A DNA stretch of 64,000 nt from Micromonospora sp. WMMD882 (lineage in GTDB: Bacteria > Actinomycetota > Actinomycetes > Mycobacteriales > Micromonosporaceae). Below, piece by piece: positions 11,827-20,535 of this stretch. Where the stretch lies: contig NZ_CP114903.1 in the NCBI RefSeq assembly GCF_027497255.1, positions 372,001-436,000 on the forward strand, in the 5' to 3' direction. Made by a program: the position numbers and the translations under genes. Below the pieces are notes generated by a model. It saw only the letters and a list, made by a program, of their open reading frames with translations. It searched no databases and was not told where the DNA came from. Every line of letters begins with the position of its first letter. The first letter of the stretch is position 1.

Positions 11827-12723
11827 ATGATCCCCGTACGACTGCTCGCCGCCGTGACGCTGCTCGTCGCCCTGACACCCGCGCCCGCGACCGCCGCGCC
11901 CGCTCCCGTGGCGGCCGGCGGCGCCTTCTCGGTGCTCACCTACAACGTCGCCGGCCTGCCCGAACCCCTCTCCGGCGGCAACCCGGCGGTCAACACCCGG
12001 CCGATCGGCGAGCGGGTCAACGCCTACGACGTCGTGCACGTGCAGGAGGACTTCAACTACCACGCCGACCTGTACGCCACCGACCGGCACCCGCACCGGA
12101 CCCGCACCAGCGGCGGCGTGCCCTTCGGCAGCGGCCTCAACACCATGTCGAACCTGCCGTTCGCCGACCTGCGCCGGGTGACCTGGAACCGGTGCGCCGG
12201 CGCCGACTGCCTCACCCCGAAGGGCTTCACCTTCACCCGGCTGAACCTGGCCGACGGAGTGTCCCTCGACCTGTACAACGTGCACGCCAACGCCGGCAGC
12301 GGCGAGCGGGACCTGGCCGCCCGCCGGGACAACCTCGCCCAGCTCTCCGCGTACGTGGCCGCGAACTCCGCCGGCCGGGCGGTGCTCGTGATGGGCGACC
12401 TGAACGTCCGCTACACCCGCGCCGGCGACACCATCGGCGACTTCGTCGCCGCCAACGGCCTCACCGACGTGTGGGTGCAGCAGGAACGCGGCGGGGTGCC
12501 CCCGGCCGTCGGCAGCCCCGCCCTGACCTGCGACCCGGCCGACGTGACGAACGCCTGCGAGGTCGTCGACAAGATCCTCTACCGCGGCGACGGGCAACTC
12601 CGGCTCACCCTGGACCGGTACCACAACGAGCACCAGCGCTTCCTCGACCCGGCCGGCGCGCCGCTGTCCGACCACTACCCGCACGCCGCCTGGTTCACCT
12701 GGAGTGTCGGGGGCACGGACTAG
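11827..12723 (+). CDS. Secreted endonuclease/exonuclease/phosphatase family protein
   Basis: Two hundred and ninety-eight residues from the ATG at 11827, with AAGGGA seven bases upstream. A signal peptide (MIPVRLLAAVTLLVAL...ATAAPAP) indicates secretion. Motifs of the DNase I-like fold follow in order: LTYNVAGLP, VQED, DLYNVHANAG, VMGDLNVRY and LSDHYPH, providing the metal and catalytic residues. The overall pattern resembles sphingomyelinase C or secreted nuclease-like members; which substrate it cuts cannot be decided. Four or more cysteines (CAGADC, CDPADVTNAC) suggest disulphides outside the cell. UvrC begins nine bases after its stop, yet the functions look unrelated. Confidence 0.88.
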   Translation: MIPVRLLAAVTLLVALTPAPATAAPAPVAAGGAFSVLTYNVAGLPEPLSGGNPAVNTRPIGERVNAYDVVHVQEDFNYHADLYATDRHPHRTRTSGGVPFGSGLNTMSNLPFADLRRVTWNRCAGADCLTPKGFTFTRLNLADGVSLDLYNVHANAGSGERDLAARRDNLAQLSAYVAANSAGRAVLVMGDLNVRYTRAGDTIGDFVAANGLTDVWVQQERGGVPPAVGSPALTCDPADVTNACEVVDKILYRGDGQLRLTLDRYHNEHQRFLDPAGAPLSDHYPHAAWFTWSVGGTD

Positions 12724-12732
12724 GCTCGGAGC

Positions 12733-14655
12733 GTGGCTGACCCGTCGACCTACCGTCCCGCCCCCGGCACCATCCCCGAGTCCCCCGGGGTCTACCGCTT
12801 CCGGGACGGCACCGGCCGGGTCATCTACGTCGGCAAGGCCAAGAGCCTGCGCAGCCGGCTCAACTCCTACTTCGCCGACCCGGTCGGCCTGCACCAGCGC
12901 ACCCGGCAGATGGTCTTCACCGCCGAGTCGGTGGAGTGGACGTCGGTGGCCACCGAGGTCGAGGCGCTCCAGCAGGAGTTCACCGAGATCAAGCAGTACG
13001 ACCCGAGGTTCAACGTCCGCTACCGCGACGACAAGTCGTACCCGTACCTCGCGGTCACCCTCGACGAGGAGTACCCCCGGCTCCAGGTGATGCGCGGGGC
13101 GAAACGCAGGGGGGTGCGCTACTTCGGGCCGTACTCGCACGCCTGGGCGATCCGCGAGACGCTCGACCTGCTGCTGCGGGTCTTCCCGGCGCGGACCTGC
13201 TCCGCCGGGGTGTTCAAGCGGGCCGGCCAGGTCGGTCGGCCCTGCCTGCTCGGCTACATCGGCAAGTGCTCCGCGCCGTGCGTCGGCACGGTCAGCGCCG
13301 AGCGGCACCGGCAGATCGTCGACGGCTTCTGCGACTTCATGGCCGGCCGCACCGACACCATGGTCCGCCGGCTCGAACGCGAGATGACCGAGGCCAGCGA
13401 GCAGTTGGAGTTCGAGCGCGCGGCCCGGCTCCGGGACGACGTCGCCGCGCTGCGCCGGGCCCTGGAGAAACAGACGGTCGTGCTCGGCGACGGCACCGAC
13501 GCCGACGTGGTCGCCTTCGCCGACGACCCCCTGGAGTCCGCCGTCCAGGTCTTCCACGTCCGCGACGGTCGGGTCCGCGGCCAGCGCGGCTGGGTGGTGG
13601 AGAAGACCGAGGAGCTGACCACCGGCGACCTCGTCCACCACTTCTGCACCCAGGTGTACGGCGGGGAGCAGGGCGAGGCCGACGTCCCCCGGGAGCTGCT
13701 CGTCCCCGAGCTGCCCGCCGATGCCGACGCCCTCGCCGACTGGCTGACCACCCGCCGGGGCAGCCGGGTCACGCTGCGGGTGCCCCAGCGTGGCGACAAG
13801 AAGGCCCTGCTGGAGACGGTCGGGCGCAACGCGCGCGACGCCCTGGCCAGGCACAAGCTCAAGCGGGCCGGTGACCTCACCACCCGCGGCAAGGCCCTCG
13901 ACGAGATCGCCGAGGCGCTCGACATGCCCACCTCGCCGTTGCGCATCGAGTGTTACGACGTCTCCCAGATGCAGGGCACCGACGTGGTCGCCAGCATGGT
14001 CGTCTTCGAGGACGGGCTGCCCCGCAAGAGCGAGTACCGCCGGTTCGTCGTCCGGGGCGCCACCGACGACCTGTCCGCCATGTCCGAGGTGTTGCGCCGC
14101 CGGTTCGCCCGCTACCTCGACGTCCGCGCCGAGACCGGCGAGATCGGCGAGGAGACCGCCGCCGACCCGGACCGCCCCGGCGTGGACCCGACCACCGGCC
14201 GGCCCCGGAAGTTCGCGTACCCGCCGCAGTTGGTGGTGGTCGACGGCGGCCAGCCGCAGGTGGCCGCCGCCCACGCCGCGCTGGCCGACCTGGGCGTCGA
14301 CGACGTCGCGCTGTGCGGCCTGGCCAAGCGGCTGGAGGAGGTCTGGCTGCCCGACGACGAGTTCCCGATCATCCTGCCCCGCAACTCCGAGGCGCTCTAC
14401 CTGCTGCAACGGGTACGCGACGAGGCGCACCGCTTCGCCATCACCTTCCACCGGCAGCGCCGCTCCAAGCGGATGACCGAGTCCGCGCTGGACTCCGTGC
14501 CCGGCCTCGGCGAGGTCCGCCGCAAGGCGCTGCTGCGGCACTTCGGCTCGCTGAAACGCCTCTCCGCCGCGACCGTCGAGGAGATCACCGAGGTCCCGGG
14601 CGTCGGCAGGCGCACCGCCGAGGCCATCTTGGCCGCTCTCGGCCACCCCGACTGA
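12733..14655 (+). CDS. uvrC: Excinuclease ABC subunit UvrC
   Basis: Six hundred and forty residues from the GTG at 12733. It has an N-terminal GIY-YIG nuclease domain (PGVYRF...[14 protein letters not shown]), a UVR motif around residues 210-240 ([15 protein letters not shown]), a central RNase H-like nuclease half, and a C-terminal helix-hairpin-helix pair ([27 protein letters not shown]). UvrC makes the 3' and then the 5' incision after UvrB has bound the damage. Length and domain order are standard. Downstream is a strong palindrome and then the inverted-repeat region, so the transcript probably ends here. Confidence 0.97.
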   Translation: MADPSTYRPAPGTIPESPGVYRFRDGTGRVIYVGKAKSLRSRLNSYFADPVGLHQRTRQMVFTAESVEWTSVATEVEALQQEFTEIKQYDPRFNVRYRDDKSYPYLAVTLDEEYPRLQVMRGAKRRGVRYFGPYSHAWAIRETLDLLLRVFPARTCSAGVFKRAGQVGRPCLLGYIGKCSAPCVGTVSAERHRQIVDGFCDFMAGRTDTMVRRLEREMTEASEQLEFERAARLRDDVAALRRALEKQTVVLGDGTDADVVAFADDPLESAVQVFHVRDGRVRGQRGWVVEKTEELTTGDLVHHFCTQVYGGEQGEADVPRELLVPELPADADALADWLTTRRGSRVTLRVPQRGDKKALLETVGRNARDALARHKLKRAGDLTTRGKALDEIAEALDMPTSPLRIECYDVSQMQGTDVVASMVVFEDGLPRKSEYRRFVVRGATDDLSAMSEVLRRRFARYLDVRAETGEIGEETAADPDRPGVDPTTGRPRKFAYPPQLVVVDGGQPQVAAAHAALADLGVDDVALCGLAKRLEEVWLPDDEFPIILPRNSEALYLLQRVRDEAHRFAITFHRQRRSKRMTESALDSVPGLGEVRRKALLRHFGSLKRLSAATVEEITEVPGVGRRTAEAILAALGHPD

Positions 14656-14715
14656 GCGCGCCACTGCCCGCTGTCTCCCGCCTGCTGCCACCCACCGCCC
14701 TGCTGCCCGGCCGGG

Positions 14716-14770
14716 CCGAGATCTTGGACAGTTCCCGTCTCATCTGAACGGTAACTGTCCAAGATCTCGG
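14716..14770. repeat. Long intergenic palindrome after uvrC
   Basis: Perfect 18-bp arms ccgagatcttggacagtt (14716-14733) and its complement (14753-14770). One mismatch separates them from 4 more paired bases (ccgt/acgg), with a 9-base loop. It is unusually AT-rich for the region and could end uvrC transcription, but its length and symmetry also suit a REP/MITE-like dispersed element. Confidence 0.7.
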
Positions 14771-14828
14771 TCAAAGAACCGGCGTCACGCTCCTGATACG
14801 GCACGGGCGACTGGACTGTGGACGTGTG

Positions 14829-14861
14829 AAGGCCCCTTCCCCGGTTCGGGGAAGGGGCCTT
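14829..14861. terminator. Hairpin downstream of transglycosylase copy A
   Basis: A 15-bp perfect stem aaggccccttccccg with a 3-base loop (gtt). The A-rich and T-rich ends fit a rho-independent terminator for the minus-strand gene ending at 14893 and possibly also for uvrC on the other strand. Confidence 0.75.
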
Positions 14862-14892
14862 CGTGCCGGTGTCGGCCGGTCCGGTGTTGGTG

Positions 14893-15486
14893 TCAGCTGT
14901 TCCAGTGTTGGGCGACGAGGTCGGCGGCCAGCTTCTCCCATTGGGCGTAGTGGTTGGGGTAGGCGGAGACCTGGACGGTCTGGGCGGCCTGGGTCAGGGG
15001 CATGTCCTTCCAGCCGTCGACCTGCTTGAGGCCGGTGAGGAAGGCGGTGGTGGAGTATTCGGGGTCGGTGATCTGCTCGACGGTGCCCCAGCCGGAGGAG
15101 GGGCGCTGCTGGAACAGGCCCTGGGAGTCGTGGTCGTTACGGTCGCCGAGGTGGCCGAGGTTCTCCAGCTTGGATTCCTGGAGGGCGGTGGCGATGGCGA
15201 CGACGGCGGCGCGTTCGTCCATGCCGTTGTTCTTGGTGGCTTCGATGATGGCCTTGGCGTTGGCGGTCTGTTCGGCGTTCAGGGGGATGCGGGACTGGCC
15301 GGTCGGCTCGCCGTGGGGCAGGAGCTTGTCGGTGGGGACCGGCTTGTCGGTGGTGATGGTCGCGGTGACCGGGGTGGTGTCGGTGGTGGGGGTGGTGGGG
15401 GTGGTGAGGCCGGGGCTGGCGGCGATGCCTGCGGCGGCGGTGAGGCCGGCGATGGACAGGACGCCACGCTGGATGAGCTTGTTCAT
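14893..15486 (-). CDS. Secreted transglycosylase-like protein, copy A
   Basis: One hundred and ninety-seven residues from the ATG at 15486 (MNKLIQRGVLSIAG). A signal peptide ends near ASPG. A Thr/Pro-rich linker (about residues 25-45) precedes a ~130-residue domain with ALQESKLENLGHLG and DSQGLFQQRPSSGWG. The Glu of LQESKL and the SQGLFQQRPS motif are typical of small actinobacterial lysozyme-like/transglycosylase proteins, which are thought to cut peptidoglycan outside the cell. It is identical to copy B except for the last residue (Ser here, Lys in copy B). It sits inside an 896-bp inverted repeat whose outer boundary cuts exactly at the last codon. Confidence 0.85.
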   Translation of the reverse strand: MNKLIQRGVLSIAGLTAAAGIAASPGLTTPTTPTTDTTPVTATITTDKPVPTDKLLPHGEPTGQSRIPLNAEQTANAKAIIEATKNNGMDERAAVVAIATALQESKLENLGHLGDRNDHDSQGLFQQRPSSGWGTVEQITDPEYSTTAFLTGLKQVDGWKDMPLTQAAQTVQVSAYPNHYAQWEKLAADLVAQHWNS

Positions 15487-15793
15487 GTGAGGCTCCATTC
15501 GGGGGTCGACGCGTCGTCCGGGGCACACCGCGTACGGGGGCGGTGTGGGACGGGACGCGTGAGCACACGCACGTACGGCGCTCTCGGGGGGGATCGTCAC
15601 GCCGGTGTGGGGGTGGGCGGCCCGTGTGGTGGCGGGCTGCTACATCGGCGTGGACATGGTGTAACGACCGGGGGTCGGTCGGCATTCCCCGGCCCGGGGG
15701 CATCGGGGCAGGCCAGCGGGGGTGCTGCTCCGGCCGTCGTGGGGTGTAACGACCCCGGCCGGGTAGCCATTCCACCGGTCAGGCAGACACCCC
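14898..15793. repeat. 896-bp inverted repeat, arm A
   Basis: Matches 16792-17687 in the opposite orientation. The arm starts in the final codons of the transglycosylase gene and runs through its whole coding region and about 300 bases of leader. Translations of arm A and arm B agree in several reading frames, so the arms look identical or nearly so at nucleotide level. Outside the arms, similarity stops sharply at both ends. Confidence 0.92.
15658..15754. promoter_or_regulatory. Two GGTCGTTACACC boxes upstream of copy A
   Basis: On the minus strand the 12-mer ggtcgttacacc occurs at 15743-15754 and 15658-15669, 85 bases apart, in the long leader of the transglycosylase gene. The same pair is in arm B. 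Exact repetition of a 12-mer in a leader suggests a regulator or RNA element; the identity is unknown. MtrA-type GTTAC half-sites are one possibility. Confidence 0.35.
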
Positions 15794-15893
15794 GAAACAC
15801 CGAGAACCGCCGAGCCAGGAGCCCAGCGATCGCCGGTCCGAGCGACGTCCGGCGCGGTAGCGGTCACCGGATTCTCCAGCTACGCCATCGCCG

Positions 15894-16580
15894 TCAGGCC
15901 GTGTGACGGACGATCAGGTCGGCGATCCGGCGGGTGAGACCGGGTGAGAAGAACGGGTGGTGCCCCATGCCGGGCAGCACCTCCAGTCGCGCGCCCGGGA
16001 TCTGGGCCGCGAGCGCCTCCCCGTGGGCCGGCGGGAACAACGGATCCGCGCTGCCGTGCACGACCAACGTCGCAGCGGCGACGGCGGACAGCGGGGCCCG
16101 CCGGTCGTCGTCGAACCGCCGTCCGGCGAGATCGTGATTCGACGCGGCAGCGAGGTTGCCGGCTCGGGCATGGCAGCGTTCGACGAAGCTCCGAGCGGCT
16201 ACCTCGTCGAAGGGCAGCACGTCACCGTTGAGCATCCGCCAGGTCCGCACGTCGGCGTCGAGGCGTTCCTGCCGCGTGGCGCGGGGCGTTCGCGCCGAGG
16301 TCAACACGTGGCTCACGAACGACGCGGTCGGGGGTGGCAGCTCGCCAGCCACCGGGGGCCGACCTGCCATCGCCCGCGCCCAGGCCGGACCCGGATGGTG
16401 GCCCATCGGCGAGGACGCCATCGCCGTCAGGGTGCGTACCCGGGTCGGCCGGTGCACAGTCAGCCACTGCCCGATCGTCGCGCCCAGCGACGTTCCGACG
16501 ACGTCGGCGGCGGTGACCCCGTGGCCGTCCAGGACCGTTTCCGCGTCGGCCGCCAGGTCGGCGAGGCCGTACGGGGGCAC
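15894..16580 (-). pseudogene. Alpha/beta hydrolase, N-terminally truncated remnant between the inverted repeats
   Basis: The open frame from a GTG at 16580 encodes 228 residues. The nucleophile elbow GTSLGA, the acid in HGSADPLFP and the histidine in GMGHHPFF are all present, so the catalytic triad survives. What is missing is the usual first ~70 residues with strands 1-4 and the oxyanion HGxG loop: the reading starts directly at a segment (PPYGLADLAADAETVLDGHG) that lies just before the elbow in full-length homologues. A TGA is found in frame 6 bases upstream of the GTG, and no other frame upstream continues the domain. It most likely lost its 5' end when the repeat was inserted or duplicated. 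About 210 bases between the remnant and arm B hold nothing recognisable. Confidence 0.65.
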
Positions 16581-16791
16581 GTCTCGTCACCAGCAAGCAT
16601 GCCGGGCACCTTAGCGACAACCGGACAAGGCGCAAGTAACCACCCGTGACGGTCCGGAAACAGCGATGGTGAGATAATTGGGTCGACAGCCGAGGCATGT
16701 GTGCCACCCTTTCTGTGGGGGCACGGTGGGGCGTACACGCACCACGGATCCGACGGCGTTCGCACGTTCTCGTCCCGCCCCGGCGGCCCTT

Positions 16792-17687
16792 GGGGTGTCT
16801 GCCTGACCGGTGGAATGGCTACCCGGCCGGGGTCGTTACACCCCACGACGGCCGGAGCAGCACCCCCGCTGGCCTGCCCCGATGCCCCCGGGCCGGGGAA
16901 TGCCGACCGACCCCCGGTCGTTACACCATGTCCACGCCGATGTAGCAGCCCGCCACCACACGGGCCGCCCACCCCCACACCGGCGTGACGATCCCCCCCG
17001 AGAGCGCCGTACGTGCGTGTGCTCACGCGTCCCGTCCCACACCGCCCCCGTACGCGGTGTGCCCCGGACGACGCGTCGACCCCCGAATGGAGCCTCACAT
17101 GAACAAGCTCATCCAGCGTGGCGTCCTGTCCATCGCCGGCCTCACCGCCGCCGCAGGCATCGCCGCCAGCCCCGGCCTCACCACCCCCACCACCCCCACC
17201 ACCGACACCACCCCGGTCACCGCGACCATCACCACCGACAAGCCGGTCCCCACCGACAAGCTCCTGCCCCACGGCGAGCCGACCGGCCAGTCCCGCATCC
17301 CCCTGAACGCCGAACAGACCGCCAACGCCAAGGCCATCATCGAAGCCACCAAGAACAACGGCATGGACGAACGCGCCGCCGTCGTCGCCATCGCCACCGC
17401 CCTCCAGGAATCCAAGCTGGAGAACCTCGGCCACCTCGGCGACCGTAACGACCACGACTCCCAGGGCCTGTTCCAGCAGCGCCCCTCCTCCGGCTGGGGC
17501 ACCGTCGAGCAGATCACCGACCCCGAATACTCCACCACCGCCTTCCTCACCGGCCTCAAGCAGGTCGACGGCTGGAAGGACATGCCCCTGACCCAGGCCG
17601 CCCAGACCGTCCAGGTCTCCGCCTACCCCAACCACTACGCCCAATGGGAGAAGCTGGCCGCCGACCTCGTCGCCCAACACTGGAACA
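16792..17687. repeat. 896-bp inverted repeat, arm B
   Basis: The reverse complement of 14898-15793; the spacer between the arms is 998 bp. It carries the complete leader and nearly the whole of transglycosylase copy B. Recombination between the arms would invert the spacer with the hydrolase remnant. No transposase or integrase gene is visible in or next to the arms. Confidence 0.92.
16831..16927. promoter_or_regulatory. Two GGTCGTTACACC boxes upstream of copy B
   Basis: Plus-strand copies at 16831-16842 and 16916-16927, about 260 and 170 bases before the start codon. Same layout as in arm A, as expected for a duplicated control region. Confidence 0.35.
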
Positions 17688-17692
17688 AGTAA
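17099..17692 (+). CDS. Secreted transglycosylase-like protein, copy B
   Basis: One hundred and ninety-seven residues from the ATG at 17099, matching copy A to the penultimate residue. Signal peptide, Thr/Pro linker and the LQESKL / SQGLFQQRPS catalytic-type motifs are all intact, so both copies should give a working secreted cell-wall enzyme. The copies have different final residues and different downstream sequences and terminators. The repeat edge therefore lies within the gene end and the gene was completed by flanking DNA. Its own terminator follows at 17709. Confidence 0.85.
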   Translation: MNKLIQRGVLSIAGLTAAAGIAASPGLTTPTTPTTDTTPVTATITTDKPVPTDKLLPHGEPTGQSRIPLNAEQTANAKAIIEATKNNGMDERAAVVAIATALQESKLENLGHLGDRNDHDSQGLFQQRPSSGWGTVEQITDPEYSTTAFLTGLKQVDGWKDMPLTQAAQTVQVSAYPNHYAQWEKLAADLVAQHWNK

Positions 17693-17708
17693 CCAACCCG
17701 AACACCGG

Positions 17709-17737
17709 CAGCCCCTTCCCACACCGGGAAGGGGCTG
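17709..17737. terminator. Hairpin between copy B and recQ
   Basis: A 12-bp perfect stem cagccccttccc / gggaaggggctg with a 5-base loop, placed between two convergent genes and probably active in both directions. Confidence 0.7.
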
Positions 17738-17757
17738 TCACCCGTCCACGGCGAAGT

Positions 17758-19605
17758 TCACTCGGTGAGGACGGCGAGGATCTGGTCGCCGTACTTGGCG
17801 AGTTTGTTCTCGCCGACGCCGCTGATGCCGGACAGCGCGCCGAGCGTGGCCGGCGACTCGGCGGCGATCTGCCGCAGGGTGGCGTCGTGGAAGATCACGT
17901 ACGCGGGAACGCCCTGCTCCTTGGCGGTGGCGGCGCGCCAGGCCCGCAGCCGCTCGAAGACCGGCGCGGCCTCCGGCGACAGCTCGACGGCGGCGGCCGT
18001 CGCCGCGCGTCCCGCCTTCGCCGGCCGTTCGGCCTTCGCCGGGCGTTCCGGCTCACGGCGCATCATCACGGTACGGCGGCGGCCCAGCACCTCGGCGCTG
18101 CCCTCGGTCAACGCCAGGGTGCCGTAGTCGCCCTCGACGGTGAGCAGCCCCTCGGCGAGGAGTTGCCGCACCACGCCCCGCCACTCGGCCTCCCGCAGGT
18201 CGGCGCCGATGCCGAAGGTGCTCAACGAGTCGTGCCGGTGCTGGACGATCTTGTCGTTGCCGCGGCCGAGCAGGATGTCGATGCAGTGGCCCGCGCCGAA
18301 CCGCTGGTTACGCTCCCGGTCGAGCCGGTAGACGGTGGAGAGCAGTTTCTGCGCGGCGACGGTGCCGTCCCAGGACTCCGGCGGGCTCAGGCAGGTGTCG
18401 CAGTTGCCGCAGCCGTCGCCGGTGGCCGGCTGGCCGAAGTACTCCAGGAGCTGCCCGCGCCGGCAGCGGACCGTCTCGCAGAGGGCGAGCATCGCGTCCA
18501 GGTGGGCGGCCAGGTTCCGCCGGTGCGCGACGTCCCCCTCCGAGGTGTCGATCATCTTGCGCTGCTGCACCACGTCCTGGAGACCGTACGCCAGCCAGGC
18601 GGTCGACGGCAGGCCGTCCCGCCCGGCCCGGCCGGTCTCCTGGTAGTAGCCCTCGACCGACTTGGGCAGGTCCAGGTGGGCGACGAAACGGACGTCCGGT
18701 TTGTCGATACCCATGCCGAACGCGATCGTCGCCACCATGACCAGGCCGTCCTCCCGCAGGAACCGCTGCTGGTTGGTCGCGCGGGTCACGGCGTCCAGCC
18801 CCGCGTGGTACGGCAGCGCGGCGACGCCGTTGGCCACCAGGAACTCGGCGGTCTTGTCCACCGACGCCCGGGACAGGCAGTAGACGATGCCGGCGTCGCC
18901 GGGGTGCTCGTCCCGCAGCAGGCTCAGCAACTGCTTGCGGGGCTCCCGCTTGGGCACGATCCGGTACTGGATGTTCGGCCGGTCGAAGCTGGCCACGAAG
19001 TGCCGGGCCCCGGTGAGCTGGAGCCGGGTGGCGATCTCCTGCCGGGTGGCCGAGGTGGCGGTGGCGGTCAACGCGATGCGCGGCACCCCCGGCCAGCGTT
19101 CGTGCAGCATCGACAGGGTCAGGTAGTCGGGGCGGAAGTCGTGCCCCCACTGCGACACGCAGTGTGCCTCGTCGATGGCGAACAGCGCGATCCGGCCCCG
19201 GTCGAGCAGGCTCAGCGTGGCCCGGGAGCTGAGCGCCTCGGGCGCGAGGTAGAGCAGGTCGATCTCACCGGCCACGAACTCCGCCTCGACCAGCCGGCGG
19301 GTGTCCGGGTCCAGGGTCGAGTTGAGGAAGCCGGCGCGTACGCCGACCGCGCGCAGCGCGTCCACCTGGTCCTGCATCAGCGCGATCAGCGGGGAGACCA
19401 CCACCGCCACGCCGTCGCGCAGCAGCGCCGGGATCTGGTAGCACAGCGACTTGCCGCCGCCGGTCGGCATCAGCACCAGGGCGTCGCCCCCGCCGACGAC
19501 GTGCTCCACGACCTCCTGCTGGAAACCCCGGAACGAGTCGTACCCGAACACCCGGCGCAGCACGTCCAGGGGGGTTTCGGCGCGCAGCGCGGTGGGGGAG
19601 TCCAT
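17758..19605 (-). CDS. recQ: ATP-dependent DNA helicase RecQ
   Basis: About 615 residues from the ATG at 19605 ([20 protein letters not shown]). Helicase motif I is MPTGGGKS (residues 46-53) and motif II is AIDEAHC; FRPDYL and the GRAGRDG motif VI follow. The zinc-binding RQC region contains CGNCDTC. The last ~75 residues form an HRDC domain. RecQ unwinds DNA 3' to 5' and acts in recombination and replication fork repair. Length and domain order match bacterial RecQ. An Ala/Lys-rich linker ([17 protein letters not shown]) separates the winged-helix and HRDC parts. Confidence 0.96.
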   Translation of the reverse strand: MDSPTALRAETPLDVLRRVFGYDSFRGFQQEVVEHVVGGGDALVLMPTGGGKSLCYQIPALLRDGVAVVVSPLIALMQDQVDALRAVGVRAGFLNSTLDPDTRRLVEAEFVAGEIDLLYLAPEALSSRATLSLLDRGRIALFAIDEAHCVSQWGHDFRPDYLTLSMLHERWPGVPRIALTATATSATRQEIATRLQLTGARHFVASFDRPNIQYRIVPKREPRKQLLSLLRDEHPGDAGIVYCLSRASVDKTAEFLVANGVAALPYHAGLDAVTRATNQQRFLREDGLVMVATIAFGMGIDKPDVRFVAHLDLPKSVEGYYQETGRAGRDGLPSTAWLAYGLQDVVQQRKMIDTSEGDVAHRRNLAAHLDAMLALCETVRCRRGQLLEYFGQPATGDGCGNCDTCLSPPESWDGTVAAQKLLSTVYRLDRERNQRFGAGHCIDILLGRGNDKIVQHRHDSLSTFGIGADLREAEWRGVVRQLLAEGLLTVEGDYGTLALTEGSAEVLGRRRTVMMRREPERPAKAERPAKAGRAATAAAVELSPEAAPVFERLRAWRAATAKEQGVPAYVIFHDATLRQIAAESPATLGALSGISGVGENKLAKYGDQILAVLTE

Positions 19606-19831
19606 CGCGGCATTGTACGAACCCGCTGTGACACCGCCGGGCACGCCACTGCGACAGCCGCCCGCCGGCCGCGCCGGACGGCTCGCGCGCCGCGGGCGGC
19701 GGCTCCGGCTCGGCGTACGATCCGCGCAGCTCACCGCCGCCGCCCCGGCACACGTAGGAGAGGCTGGCGTGGATCCAGTACCCGTCGTTGTCGCGCAGCG
19801 CCGCCAGCCCGCAGTGCCGGCACGGCGACAC
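19606..19831 (-). pseudogene. Possible remnant of a small zinc-ribbon-like protein upstream of recQ
   Basis: A GTG at 19831 starts a frame reading [18 protein letters not shown], then [12 protein letters not shown] and SYAEPEPPP. The CxxC...C spacing and the compositionally balanced first ~50 residues look like real protein rather than a shadow. The frame then has no stop before it runs deep into recQ in another phase, which suggests the original end was lost. I do not recognise the family. Confidence 0.3.
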
Positions 19832-20093
19832 CCGGGGGTACGCCGGCCCGGTCGCCGCGCGGGGTTCCGGCCAGCGCTGTCACCTCGGCCAGTGCTCTCA
19901 CCCCGCCCGGGGCCGCCGCCCCCCGGGGTTGTCGCCGTCGCCCCAGCAGAGCCCGCCGAGCCTGGCCGCCCGGTGGAACCCGGGGCGCCCGGCACGTCCG
20001 CGCAGACCTCGGCGTCCGGGCCGGTCCGCCTGCGGAAGACCGGCTCGACGTGGTTCCAGGCGTCGGCCCGGGACAGCAGCGACGCGGCGGCTA
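19832..20093. other. No confident gene
   Basis: GC-rich stretch with open frames on both strands but no recognisable motif, ribosome site or terminator. It may hold the degenerate N-terminal part of the DUF5753 fragment that follows. Confidence 0.4.
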
Positions 20094-20450
20094 CGCGTGG
20101 TGCTCGACGCGGCGGTGCTGCACCGCGCGATCGGCGGAAGGAAGCGGCGTCCTCCGCGACCAGCTCAGCCGACTTCTGGAACCCGCCGAGCTGCCCAATG
20201 TCTCGCTTCAGGTGCTGCCCTTCTCGGCGGGCGCCTGCGTCCTTGGTCCCTTCACCGTCATCAACTTCGCCGACCCTGCCGACGATTCGGTGATCTGGCG
20301 CAAGAGCACTCACAGCGGTGACACCGGCGGGTCATGTGTCGAGGTGGCTGAGGCACCCGCAGGGTTGGCCGTCCGGGACTCCAAGGACCAGCGGGGGCGG
20401 TGCTGCTCTTCGAGCCGGCGGCATGGTCGGGTTCGTACGGGGCCTGCGGC
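20094..20450 (+). pseudogene. Decayed DUF5753 regulator fused to its DUF397 partner
   Basis: Three frames must be joined to read it. [15 protein letters not shown] (from 20094) is followed after a frameshift near 20140 by [20 protein letters not shown] and [19 protein letters not shown]. These are characteristic of the C-terminal DUF5753 domain of XRE/Scr1-type regulators. This runs straight into WRKSTHSG...SCVEVAEA...AVRDSKD, a DUF397 protein, which shifts frame again near 20385 to LLFEPAAWSGS. The two families are normally encoded by adjacent genes, so an internal deletion plus two frameshifts explains the structure. It should be non-functional. Confidence 0.6.
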
Positions 20451-20535
20451 CCCACCCGCTCGGCTGACCTGCCGCTGACGGCGGTTACCCGGTGGCGGTG
20501 GTCGGGTCGGGGCCCGCCTGCGGTTAGATGTCCCG

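Noticed and set aside
16792..17098. ydaO-type (c-di-AMP) riboswitch in the transglycosylase leader
   Set aside because: Such riboswitches precede some actinobacterial cell-wall hydrolases, but I could not match the conserved core by eye. A covariance-model scan would decide.
14893..17692. Inverted repeat as an insertion sequence or composite transposon
   Set aside because: Neither arm nor the spacer encodes a transposase or integrase, and no target-site duplication is evident at the outer ends.
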